Notes: generated by a model not told the origin, from the sequence alone. Shown: positions 1-7,208, counted from the first letter of the stretch. The stretch: 11,718 nucleotides of DNA from an uncultured Bacteroidota bacterium (GCA_946479055.1 CAMLEX010000074.1:1-11718), one strand, 5' to 3'. Numbers and translations: made by a program.

Positions 1-1262
1 AAAATATCACGGGCTATTTCACCAACGGGATAGAAATTTCTTCCATCTGTTGACGCCTCTAGTATTTGCCGCTCAATTTTTTCATCAGCTACTACAATCC
101 AGTTAAACTGGTGTTTGTCCTCATATTGAACAACCCTCAGTTCAAGTTGGTGAAGTGGTAAAGGCATACCGCCTTCAATATTTCCTGTCAACGTATAAGA
201 GCCAAGACTTGCATAGGAAGGAGCGTATAAATTCCCTTTACCTTCTATTTTCAGGTAATAACTGCCCGGATTTAAAATGGTATCAGCCACTGAATTCAAT
301 AAAGCTCCCGGATTATATACGTTCAGTAATGTTTGTGATTCATTATACAATGTCACCTGCATATCAAGATCCGAACCGGCATTTCCTGTTCCAACGTTGT
401 AAGGAATAGCATTTAGTTGAAAGCGTCCACTATATGGCATAGTGAAACTAAAGATATCCATGTCGGTATTTTGCTGAACAACACCGCTAACCTCAAATTG
501 ATTGTTACTGAATAAGGTTGATGTGGCCGTGTTGAAAGTACTACCATGATCGTCCGTACGATATCCAAATCCATTATCAGTTGAAGTTATTACGTCAAGA
601 TCGCTCTGCAAATTATTACAACCTGAAGGGGTTGGCCCATTGCTCCATAAAGTAAAATTTCGGTTGTAGCCTACTCCCATTATAGGAGCCCAGCCAATTT
701 CGCCGGTTCCCTTTCCTGCATAATATTCGGTGATTCTTTTACAGTTGGCATCAAATTCCGACTGGTGAAGGAGACCTAACGTATGTCCTGCTTCATGAGA
801 AATGGCTTCAGATATTTTTTTTAAATTATACCCAAACAGCGCTGAAAATACAAAGCAGGGTGTATCATCGCCCCAGGTAAATGATCCGATAAATGCTACG
901 CCACCAGCGGAGTTTCCATACCAGCTCGATGTAGTAGTGATGATCACTCTCATTCTTTTATCAATAGGTGCTGTTATAAATTTTTCCTCCTCAGTAGTGA
1001 TATTAATGTTGAAGGGACGGTAATCTTCAGCTACCCGGTTGAAGATTTCGTTTATCTGCGCTGTATTTAATCCGGAACCTGCACAGTTAATAGGACTGCC
1101 ATCCCAGTTCCAGCTGGTACCGTCAACGTTGTGGCCATCAAAATCAAGAAAAATAACCGATGATGCGGAAGGATAACTATTCAGGGCTTCGGTCTGGGCG
1201 TGTACCGGAGATTGAAATGAAAATGTCAGCATCATACAAAGGAGTAAAACCGAGGTTCTCAT
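1..1262 (-). CDS. Secreted metzincin-type zinc metalloprotease with PPC domain (C-terminus beyond window)
   Basis: Predicted secreted protease; 420 codons are visible from the ATG at 1262 and the frame is open at the left edge. I translated this frame by hand. It starts with a signal peptide (about residues 1-22, ending VHA before QT). The fold opens with VIFLDFDGHNVDGTSWN, a pattern I associate with Bacteroidota reprolysin-like proteases. The catalytic site is HEAGHTLGLLH at residues 156-166, matching HExxHxxGxxH (zinc ligands H156, H160, H166; catalytic E157). The Met-turn is M195 in APIMGVGY. Residues about 254-361 resemble a bacterial pre-peptidase C-terminal (PPC) domain. From about 366 there is a PLPLHQLELR stretch of the kind often found before type IX secretion tails, so export by T9SS is likely, but the sorting signal itself would lie outside the window. 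A small secreted protein is encoded 62 bp upstream and may be co-transcribed. The substrate is unknown. Confidence 0.88.
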   Translation of the reverse strand, partial: MRTSVLLLCMMLTFSFQSPVHAQTEALNSYPSASSVIFLDFDGHNVDGTSWNWDGSPINCAGSGLNTAQINEIFNRVAEDYRPFNINITTEEEKFITAPIDKRMRVIITTTSSWYGNSAGGVAFIGSFTWGDDTPCFVFSALFGYNLKKISEAISHEAGHTLGLLHQSEFDANCKRITEYYAGKGTGEIGWAPIMGVGYNRNFTLWSNGPTPSGCNNLQSDLDVITSTDNGFGYRTDDHGSTFNTATSTLFSNNQFEVSGVVQQNTDMDIFSFTMPYSGRFQLNAIPYNVGTGNAGSDLDMQVTLYNESQTLLNVYNPGALLNSVADTILNPGSYYLKIEGKGNLYAPSYASLGSYTLTGNIEGGMPLPLHQLELRVVQYEDKHQFNWIVVADEKIERQILEASTDGRNFYPVGEIARDI

Positions 1263-1324
1263 AGCAGGGTGGATTTTTAATTTCAAAGGTGGAGGATAGT
1301 GGAAATCAGATTGGGTTTATAGTT

Positions 1325-1801
1325 TTATTCATTGATCAATTCATGAAATTTTTTCTTTATTAAAAAATACTGGCCGTTTTGATTTTCTAAAACAAACAGA
1401 TCGGCATGTTGAAAACTGACGATACGGCCAGAATACCTGACCGTACCATCAGTAGTGGTGGATGAGGAAAACGTCAACGTTGCTCCGTTGAAATGAGTGG
1501 AGCTAACAACCACACTGCGAAGTGTGTTGTTATACTTGCTGGTAGCTGAAATTATTTTGCCATTAAATCCTGGTAGCTTTTTGTCTATGAACTGAAGGTT
1601 TACTTCTTTCCCCCTGGCGGCAGTATTGCCAAACAGGTTTTTTAGCTCGCTGAGGTCAACAGGAATTTTATCGGGGAAGTTTGTAAATAAAGACGGCTTA
1701 TTGTGATCAGATTCTCTTAGTACTACTCTGTCTTGAGCAAAACTTATTGTGCAGCAGAAAATAAAGGACAGGCTAACCCCGTACAGTTTCAGGTAATTCA
1801 T
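1325..1801 (-). CDS. Small secreted protein of unknown function, upstream of the metalloprotease
   Basis: A 158-residue protein with a clear signal peptide (MNYLKLYGVSLSFIFCCTISFAQ, about 23 residues, written here only as its span: hydrophobic core 9-20, cleavage near FAQ-D). The mature part has no cysteine and no catalytic motif that I recognise. It contains a GKIISATSKYNN stretch followed by alternating hydrophobic strands (about residues 80-150, with YSGRIVSFQHADLFVLE). This pattern resembles the N-terminal pro-regions I recall from Bacteroidota metalloproteases, so a stand-alone pro-domain or inhibitor for the protease 62 bp downstream is possible; this is inference only. The ATG at 1801 directly starts the signal peptide, so the start is well supported. 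No clear promoter is visible; a 19-bp inverted repeat lies 37 bp upstream. Confidence 0.75.
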   Translation of the reverse strand: MNYLKLYGVSLSFIFCCTISFAQDRVVLRESDHNKPSLFTNFPDKIPVDLSELKNLFGNTAARGKEVNLQFIDKKLPGFNGKIISATSKYNNTLRSVVVSSTHFNGATLTFSSSTTTDGTVRYSGRIVSFQHADLFVLENQNGQYFLIKKKFHELINE

Positions 1802-1837
1802 TGGATATTTTTTAAAAACAAATAGAAAATTGGTTGT

Positions 1838-1856
1838 GCAGATGGATTGGATCTGC
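1838..1856. repeat. Perfect inverted repeat, 6-bp arms, between two minus-strand genes
   Basis: GCAGATGGATTGGATCTGC has arms GCAGAT and ATCTGC around a 7-base loop. It lies between the stop of the CoA-binding gene and the start of the small secreted protein. No T-run follows directly on the minus strand, so it is a poor intrinsic terminator; it could be an operator, an mRNA hairpin or chance. Confidence 0.3.
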
Positions 1857-1998
1857 TACAGTATATCAGAGGGTGCGGAGAACAAAGATTGATAAATGTT
1901 TTTTACAATACCAAAATCCAGAGCAACAGAATAGAGTAAATCGGGTGTTAGTACGCTGGGATCAATCGTAAATTTTCGGAATATGTTTTTTGCCTGAG

Positions 1999-2367
1999 TT
2001 AATATTGTCCGGTGCTTAATAATACCAATGTACAGGCTTCCAGGCATTCAATATTTTGTTCTTTGGCCAATTTAATCAGCTCAGCATTTTCAGTACCGGG
2101 GTTGAAAATAATGCGTTTGGGTTTTAATGAAAGTATATATTCATAATATTCCTGCTGGTGAGTTGGATTCAAATACAGCGTTACCGTATCCAGCTCGTTG
2201 ATAGATACTTTTTCTTTATCAATATTTACATCAGCCACTTTAGTATTTTTTCTGCCAATACCAACAACAGGATGACCGTGGCTGCGTAATCGCTGAATGG
2301 CAAGATAGCTGTAGCGGGCAGGATTATCAGATGCTCCTAATACCAGGGTTTTCTTTTGTTTATTCAT
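1999..2367 (-). CDS. CoA-binding protein (CoA_binding_2, YccU-like)
   Basis: A 122-residue single-domain Rossmann protein, the usual full length for the stand-alone CoA_binding_2 family. The nucleotide-binding loop is at the N-terminus (TLVLGASDNPARYSYLA, residues 7-23). It is followed by the family pattern of LRSHGHPVVGIGR (28-40), a VTLYLNP strand (62-68), an IIFNPGTEN strand-turn (85-93), and the end segment EACTLVLLSTGQY. The family is known to bind CoA or related nucleotides; its cellular job is not settled. The gene begins 26 bp after the epimerase stop, so it is probably the last gene of the set led by the GbsR-type regulator. Both ends look natural for the family. Confidence 0.85.
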   Translation of the reverse strand: MNKQKKTLVLGASDNPARYSYLAIQRLRSHGHPVVGIGRKNTKVADVNIDKEKVSINELDTVTLYLNPTHQQEYYEYILSLKPKRIIFNPGTENAELIKLAKEQNIECLEACTLVLLSTGQY

Positions 2368-2393
2368 ACAGTAAAGCTAAGTGGGAATTTAAT

Positions 2394-3377
2394 TTAAAAA
2401 ATACGATATTGCCGGCGTGGAATTTTTTTGATGATATCGTTAAAGGCATTCGGTAATAAAGAGTATTTGAAACTAAACCCACTTTCAAGAATTTTTGTTG
2501 GTATTACCCATCTGCTTTTTAATACCAGTTCCGTATCCGTCCCTATTAATGTGGAGCCAATTTGTAACATCCATTCATAAGCGGGTAAATTGAAAGTCTG
2601 ACCTGTTGCATTTCTTAATGTTTTCATGAAAACTTTATTGGTAACAGGGTTTGGAGAGCAGCAATTATAAGTGCCTTTAATGTTGGAATGATCATTTATC
2701 CATTCTATCATCCGGCAGGTATCTTTAATATGTACCCAGCTATACATTTGTTTTCCACTTCCTTGTTTTCCGCCTAATCCAAATTTCAAAAGATTAAAAT
2801 AGGGAATCAACACACCACCTGGTCCTAATGTAATGGCCATTCGCAAGGCCACTTTCCGTGTAGAGAGTGTTGATTGTTCATAGAAAGTTTTTTCCCAAAG
2901 TTTGCAAACCTCCACAGAAAAGCCATCACCCAATTCACCACCATATTCATCCTGTGGCCTGTCCTCAGCATGCCGGTAAATAGTTGCCGAAGAAGCGTTG
3001 ATCCAGAGTTTGGGTGCTGTTGTACATTGATTGATTGCTGCACCGATGGCTTTCACGGTATCAGTGCGACTATCAAATATCTCCTTTCTGTTTTTCTCAG
3101 TGTACTTGCAATTCACTGTCTTGCCAGCGAGATTGATAATGATATCAGCGCCATCCAATTCTTTAACCCATTCACCAGTGGTTTTTCCATCCCATTTTAT
3201 AAATCGAACATTCTGAAGATCTTCCTGGCTGAGTGAATTATAATGATTGCGGTTATTATTTACATTCTGTAGTTGCCTGCTAAGGATGATAATTTGATTT
3301 TCTTTACCGAAATATTTTGTCATCTCCTGTCCTATGAAACCAGTACCGCCTGCAAGAATGATCTTTTTATTTTTCAC
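2394..3377 (-). CDS. TIGR01777-family NAD(P)-dependent epimerase / SDR-like protein
   Basis: An extended short-chain-dehydrogenase-type protein, 327 residues from the GTG at 3377. The Rossmann loop GGTGFIG is at residues 10-16. The TIGR01777 signature INLAGKTVNCKYTEKNR follows, then a DSRT segment, NASSATIY, and a C-terminal DUF1731-like part (from about LPAYEWMLQIGSTLIGT). The substrate is unknown for this family. Start choice: the frame can be extended to a TTG at 3416, but that would overlap the upstream gene by 29 bp and add 13 residues before the usual V/M-K-x-K-K-I-I-L-A-G-G-T-G start. The GTG leaves a 10-bp gap and fits the family. The gene lies between the DCC protein and the CoA-binding protein in what appears to be one operon. 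Confidence 0.88.
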   Translation of the reverse strand: MKNKKIILAGGTGFIGQEMTKYFGKENQIIILSRQLQNVNNNRNHYNSLSQEDLQNVRFIKWDGKTTGEWVKELDGADIIINLAGKTVNCKYTEKNRKEIFDSRTDTVKAIGAAINQCTTAPKLWINASSATIYRHAEDRPQDEYGGELGDGFSVEVCKLWEKTFYEQSTLSTRKVALRMAITLGPGGVLIPYFNLLKFGLGGKQGSGKQMYSWVHIKDTCRMIEWINDHSNIKGTYNCCSPNPVTNKVFMKTLRNATGQTFNLPAYEWMLQIGSTLIGTDTELVLKSRWVIPTKILESGFSFKYSLLPNAFNDIIKKIPRRQYRIF

Positions 3378-3387
3378 CGGAATAATA

Positions 3388-4212
3388 TTAATGGAATATG
3401 AATAAAATAAATCCAAGCATACCCGCCAGGTTAATGGCTGCTATCCATTTGTTGTTGGCCAATACAGCGGCATACTCCATTCTTCGCAAGTATTCTTTGA
3501 AAATAATAATGGCTGTTGCTACCAGGTAAATAAGGCTGAACCACTCAGCATGACCGAACCAATAGTGAACAAGCAAAAGCGGTATTAATAAAAGAATGGT
3601 GATTAGTGCCAGCATGTTTACCTGCCCCAGGTATTCTATCGCTTTGGTTTTGCTAAAATTGAATGCCAGAAGACAGTTAACCAACACCAGGCCAAAATGT
3701 GCCATCTGTAGTTGTTCTATTGAAAGTAAAGAGCCAAAAGCCGGTGAAAATACAAGGGTATGCAAAGGGAAAAGCATAAGACTGTTAAAGACCAGGAATG
3801 TAAGCATAAAAACTATTCTATACCTGTAATTCAGATCAGGTGAACAGTCAATACTCCCGTTACTGCATTTCTTTGCTACAATTACTTTCCTGTTGTAAGA
3901 AATGAATTTGTATATTTTTTTCAGAAGCCAGTTAATGGGTTTTATTTTCCCAGTTGTTTTGATAAAGCCGGATCGTTGCCCTAATATTTCAAGCAGTGCA
4001 TCAATTCCATATAATACATTTCCTGATTTTGTGTCTAACAGCGGGATTTCGTTCCTGCTCTTATCCAGGTCAATTGATTTAAGTAAAGACGACTCAAGTG
4101 TAGAGAAGGATTTTCTGCCTTCAGTTGGCAAAAGCCCACAGCTTACGAATAAAGAGGAGTACCAGGTGCATAAGGGGCAATTGTCATCATAAATAAGTAT
4201 TTTATTTTTCAT
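3388..4212 (-). CDS. DCC-family (DUF393) thiol-disulfide oxidoreductase-like membrane protein
   Basis: 274 residues. The N-terminal third is a DCC/DUF393 thioredoxin-like domain with the YDDNCPLC motif (C12 and C15) and the later GIDALLEILG element (69-78). A second cysteine pair lies at 116 and 123. The C-terminal half is membrane-embedded, with about five hydrophobic segments at roughly 131-155, 168-187, 197-217, 224-239 and 255-274. The DCC family name comes from its conserved D-x-x-C-x-x-C motif; a redox role is proposed for the family, and the partner is unknown here. The ATG at 4212 places the first strand ILIYDD right at the N-terminus as expected. It follows the regulator gene by 45 bp and is 10 bp ahead of the epimerase start, which supports co-transcription. 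Confidence 0.85.
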   Translation of the reverse strand: MKNKILIYDDNCPLCTWYSSLFVSCGLLPTEGRKSFSTLESSLLKSIDLDKSRNEIPLLDTKSGNVLYGIDALLEILGQRSGFIKTTGKIKPINWLLKKIYKFISYNRKVIVAKKCSNGSIDCSPDLNYRYRIVFMLTFLVFNSLMLFPLHTLVFSPAFGSLLSIEQLQMAHFGLVLVNCLLAFNFSKTKAIEYLGQVNMLALITILLLIPLLLVHYWFGHAEWFSLIYLVATAIIIFKEYLRRMEYAAVLANNKWIAAINLAGMLGFILFIFH

Positions 4213-4257
4213 GACGTTTATTTTAAATAAGCCAAAGCATTATTTTTTCCTGATATT

Positions 4258-4764
4258 TTACTTTAAGAGTTTCATCAGCCCCCCAACAAACCAGTTCTCT
4301 TCCGCTTTTATCATCGAGTCCAGCGTTTTATCAGCCTGTTTACCCAGTTTTTTAATACCGCTCACGGTATCAACAAAAGATTTTACATTCTTGTCTCTTT
4401 TATCGCCTTCTACTTCTTCCAGTTGATCCAGTAATTTCAACATGGGTTCCAGTTCTCTTTTTTTTCTTTCTTTCACTATCAATCTTACTACTTTCCAAAT
4501 ATCTTTTTCGGCAGAAAAATATTCTTTCCGTTCCCCCGGGAGAATTACTCTTTCGGCGAGGCCCCAACTAAGGAGGTCCCTGATATTCATATTTACATTG
4601 CCACGGCTGATGTTCAATTCTTCCATCATATCGTCCTGTGTCAACGGATCAGGACTAACTAATAATAAAGCATGGATCTGGGCCATGGTACGGTTGATAC
4701 CCCAGTTGGTACCAAATGCGCCCCAGCTACTGATGAATTGTTGTTTTGCTTCTGTTAATTTCAT
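4258..4764 (-). CDS. GbsR/MarR-family winged-helix transcriptional regulator
   Basis: 168 residues, a normal length for GbsR-type regulators. Residues 8-36 form the N-terminal helices (QQFISSWGAFGTNWGINRTM). The helix-turn-helix is at about 41-72 (LTQDDMMEELNISRGNVNMN, then IRDLLSWGLAERV), with the wing at about 73-84 around PGERKEYF. The rest is a charged helical region, probably for dimerisation. Known members sense small molecules or osmotic state; the ligand here is unknown. The gene is first of four closely spaced minus-strand genes and probably controls them and itself: the region just upstream holds a promoter-like sequence overlapping two copies of AGTTACTGAA. The ATG at 4764 is the only sensible start. 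Confidence 0.88.
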   Translation of the reverse strand: MKLTEAKQQFISSWGAFGTNWGINRTMAQIHALLLVSPDPLTQDDMMEELNISRGNVNMNIRDLLSWGLAERVILPGERKEYFSAEKDIWKVVRLIVKERKKRELEPMLKLLDQLEEVEGDKRDKNVKSFVDTVSGIKKLGKQADKTLDSMIKAEENWFVGGLMKLLK

Positions 4765-4768
4765 AAAG

Positions 4769-4800
4769 CAAAACTAATGTATAGTTACTGAATTTTCAAA
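4769..4800 (-). promoter_or_regulatory. Possible Bacteroidota-type promoter for the GbsR-led operon
   Basis: On the minus strand, TTTG (4797-4800), a 20-base spacer and TAGTTTTG (4769-4776) match the Bacteroidota vegetative pattern TTTG / TAnnTTTG. The -7 box ends only four bases before the ATG, so transcription would start at or very near the start codon and give a leaderless or nearly leaderless mRNA. The match is exact at the -7 box, but a chance occurrence in AT-rich DNA cannot be excluded. Confidence 0.4.
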
Positions 4801-4810
4801 AGTTACTGAA
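4783..4810. repeat. Direct repeat AGTTACTGAA x2, possible operator
   Basis: AGTTACTGAA occurs at 4783-4792 and again at 4801-4810, 18 bp apart. The first copy lies inside the promoter spacer and the second just upstream of the -33 box. The second copy also contains one arm of a wider dyad, TACTG (4804-4808) with CAGTA (4822-4826). The position suits an operator for the regulator encoded directly downstream; binding is inferred, not shown. Confidence 0.35.
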
Positions 4811-4817
4811 AATAAAA

Positions 4818-6256
4818 TTACCAGTAGCAGTCAAGCCGCTTATCTGCTTTGTTATTTGTAAAGTCGGCCGATTTTAAAACAATCGCTAGGTAGCCACCTC
4901 CGCGTTGGATCTTTTTTTTAGAAAATATATTACTCCAATTATGGATGCCAAATAAAACAGGCCCTAATCTTATGGCTCCGCCTATCCATAGTTGATTGCG
5001 GTTGTTATAATAAAAAGGTAAGTAATATCCTTTTTTTCTTGTTTCCCATCTTGGAGTAAGCGTTAGTAGATTAATGTCTTTTACCTGCTTGTTTGGACCA
5101 TTAGGAAGCGAGGAAAGGTCGACAGAAACATCTGCGTTTAAAAAAAAGCATCAGTAATAAATTTATCAACGTTTAGCACTAACCTTCCTGGATGGTTTAC
5201 TCTGAATTTTCCACCATAGGTGTTGAGATTGCCGAATACATTAGACAGGCTGTCTCTGAAATCTCCGAGGTTGTTGATAGTTGAATCAAAGACCCGGTCC
5301 AGTAAAACATCCGTTACATCTGTTTTAATATTTCTTGCGCTTGTACTGTATTTACCAAAATGATATTGACCATAGCCTATATCCAATAAAGCAAGTCCTA
5401 TTTTCCAATCATAATCAAAATAAGAATCGTTTTCAAAAACATTGGAGACGCTCTGTAGTTTTACCAGGTATTCAAATCCTATATCAATCGAACCACCAGT
5501 TTCGGTAAATGAAAGAAATTCTTTAGAATTTTCTTTAAACTTCCGGCTGCTTTCCCAGCGGTCATAGTTGGATGAATATCCAAAATCGAGTGATGCATTG
5601 GTAATACGATATTCAACAGGGTCCGCAACTTCGTTGCGAATAAAATTGCCGTCTGAAAGATTTGCAAATGCACCTGATAAACCCCTATTCAATTTTATAG
5701 TTAAGCCTGCATTTAATCTGCCATATTCATTGTCAAAAATAGTTTGTCCGTATGTGACATACAGTTCGGCCCAACTGCTTGTGGCCATATTAAATTCCAT
5801 GTTTCCGGCCTCCTCGTTCTGGTGAAAGAAATCGCCAAACCTGCTAATTGTATCAACAAAATTATAGAGACTTGTTTTCAGTGAAAGATATGATCTGAGG
5901 TTAGCGCCAAATGCAAGAGCACTTCTTTTGTTTAAAGCAAACCTTGCATTGAGCAGGTTAAGATTGAAATTCATATCAGCGTACCTGCTGAATTGCCCAT
6001 CGGTAATAAGATATTCAGATTTTACGGGGTTCGATAAAAGCGAATATTTTAAGACTTTAACTGCATTTGTCGTGTGTTTATCCTGCACGCCAAACAAAGT
6101 CAGATCCCACTTCAATGGAGAATTTACAATAGCTGAAGGATTATTATGAACATTCAGGGAACCGATATAAGATGAGCCGTTAGTAGCTGTATAATTTTGT
6201 GCTTCCGAAAAAAACGGAAGGGAACCAAAAGCGAATATGATCTTTAATTTTATCAT
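4818..6256 (-). pseudogene. DUF5723-type outer-membrane beta-barrel protein, frameshifted
   Basis: Predicted outer-membrane protein of the DUF5723 type. The first frame (6256 to 5138) gives 372 residues with a signal peptide (MIKLKIIFAFGSLPFFSEAQ), an early YIGSLNVHNNPSAI segment, and then many amphipathic strands. It stops at a TAA immediately after a run of eight T on the minus strand (plus 5140-5147). Adding one T there makes the frame continue for 107 residues to a TAA at 4818, beginning LNADVSVDLSS and including NLLTLTPRWETR, NQLWIGGAIRLGP, FGIHNWSNIFSKKK and GGGYLAIVLKS, which look like the usual C-terminal strands of this family. The restored length is 479 residues. The break is therefore a single missing base: a real mutation, a sequencing or assembly error, or slippage at T8. 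The ATG at 6256 is preferred over a TTG one codon upstream. A terminator hairpin lies just ahead of the start. Confidence 0.85.
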
Positions 6257-6257
6257 C

Positions 6258-6286
6258 AAATAAAAAAGACCCTGGATGCAAGGTCT
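6258..6286 (-). terminator. Rho-independent terminator after the SIMPL gene
   Basis: On the minus strand AGACCTTG, loop CATC, CAGGGTCT (6286 to 6267) form an 8-bp stem with one T-G wobble, followed by TTTTTATTT. This is a strong intrinsic terminator by shape. Its T-tract ends two bases before the ATG of the DUF5723 gene, so it occupies that gene's entire immediate leader. Confidence 0.7.
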
Positions 6287-6388
6287 ATGATGCTTTAGTA
6301 TTGTAATTTAACAACTTTTTCTTCGGTTTTATTGGTATGCTGGTTTTTGCAGAATAGCCCGGTAGTTTTTTAACCTTATAGGTAGTAT

Positions 6389-7108
6389 CTATTTTATTCC
6401 AAACTTGGCAAATATCTCATACTGCAATTTGATTTTGGTAAAGGCAATTTCATTTTCAAAACCTTTAGTGTTGTTTCTTACCCCGTAGCCAGTTACTACC
6501 ACTTCCTGAAGAGCAGTATTTCCATATAAATTGGAGGGGTAAATCGTATGAACCTGTTCACGGATCACTAACGGTTTTCCAGTTTGTTCACCGATAGCAG
6601 TTAGCAGGTAATCAGCTTTGTCTTTGGCCGCTTTCATCGCTTCAATTTTTACCTGCTTCCGAAACTTTTCTATTTCTGAATGGGAAGTTTTGCTGATGCC
6701 AGCATCTTCTATTTCCAGCTCATCCAATATTTGGAAAAGTTTGTTTACTTCACCAGCGTTCTGCACTTTCATTTGAAGTCTTTTTTCTGTGATTACACGG
6801 CTCTTCCTGAATACCTGGTACTGCAGATCTCCCTCCGCACCTGATAAACTCAGGTTCTTAATATCAAAACCATTTTCTTTTAACTTTTTCAAAAGGTTAT
6901 CTTCCTGTGTTTCGATTTTCCATTTATCGTTATTCTTATTTTTTTCCCGCAAAACAATGCTAATATAAATTTCATCCGGAACTAGTTCTATTTCAGCAAT
7001 ACCTGTTACTTCAATATTGGGCTTTTCTTCTGGTGGCAGCGTTTGTTGCTGTCCCATGGCGATGATATAGCTGAGAGTGACAATAAGCAAAAGAGAATAT
7101 TTTTTCAT
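6389..7108 (-). CDS. SIMPL domain (DUF541) periplasmic protein
   Basis: 239 residues from the ATG at 7108. The signal peptide is about residues 1-19 (MKKYSLLLIVTLSYIIAMG). The SIMPL/DUF541 fold begins with IEVTGIAEIELVPDE (32-46), where family members carry an equivalent E-V-x-G-x-A-E-x-x-x-x-P-D pattern. Residues 154-169 form the conserved helix KIEAMKAAKDKADYLL, and the protein ends KIKLQYEIFAKFGIK in the usual way. The family is found in the periplasm or envelope; its biochemical role is not established. A longer frame from a TTG at 7192 would run through the terminator of the preceding gene, so it was rejected. An unusual EVVVTGYG segment is at 202-209. The stop is about 100 bp before the terminator, and that gap contains another open frame. 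Confidence 0.85.
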   Translation of the reverse strand: MKKYSLLLIVTLSYIIAMGQQQTLPPEEKPNIEVTGIAEIELVPDEIYISIVLREKNKNNDKWKIETQEDNLLKKLKENGFDIKNLSLSGAEGDLQYQVFRKSRVITEKRLQMKVQNAGEVNKLFQILDELEIEDAGISKTSHSEIEKFRKQVKIEAMKAAKDKADYLLTAIGEQTGKPLVIREQVHTIYPSNLYGNTALQEVVVTGYGVRNNTKGFENEIAFTKIKLQYEIFAKFGIK

Positions 7109-7173
7109 TTTTAAACTTTTAGATGATAAATGTTTTTTAGGAGATGCTATTTTTTTATTTATTACATACATAC

Positions 7174-7208
7174 AATAAAAATCCCGCCCCAATAAATATC
7201 AGGGCAGG
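7174..7208 (-). terminator. Rho-independent terminator after the E2 gene
   Basis: On the minus strand CCTGCCC (7208-7202) pairs with GGGCGGG (7189-7183) through one T-G wobble, with a 12-base AT-rich loop, followed by ATTTTTATTG. It begins 28 bp after the E2 stop codon and separates that gene from the SIMPL gene. Confidence 0.65.

Noticed and set aside
802..1023. Plus-strand hydrophobic frame opposite the metalloprotease
   Set aside because: It is antisense to a clearly coding region with an intact zinc site; its hydrophobic part arises from the complement of the protease codons.
3375..3416. A TTG start at 3416 for the epimerase, giving 13 extra residues
   Set aside because: It overlaps the upstream gene and precedes the normal family start; the GTG at 3377 fits the Rossmann N-terminus and the 10-bp spacing.
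4850..5137. Non-coding spacer between the regulator and the outer-membrane protein
   Set aside because: Translation in the shifted frame gives 107 continuous family-like residues, so the stretch is the end of the frameshifted gene, not a spacer.
7109..7192. A TTG start at 7192 for the SIMPL protein
   Set aside because: The extension crosses the T-tract of the E2 terminator and lacks signal-peptide character; the ATG at 7108 begins a clean signal peptide.
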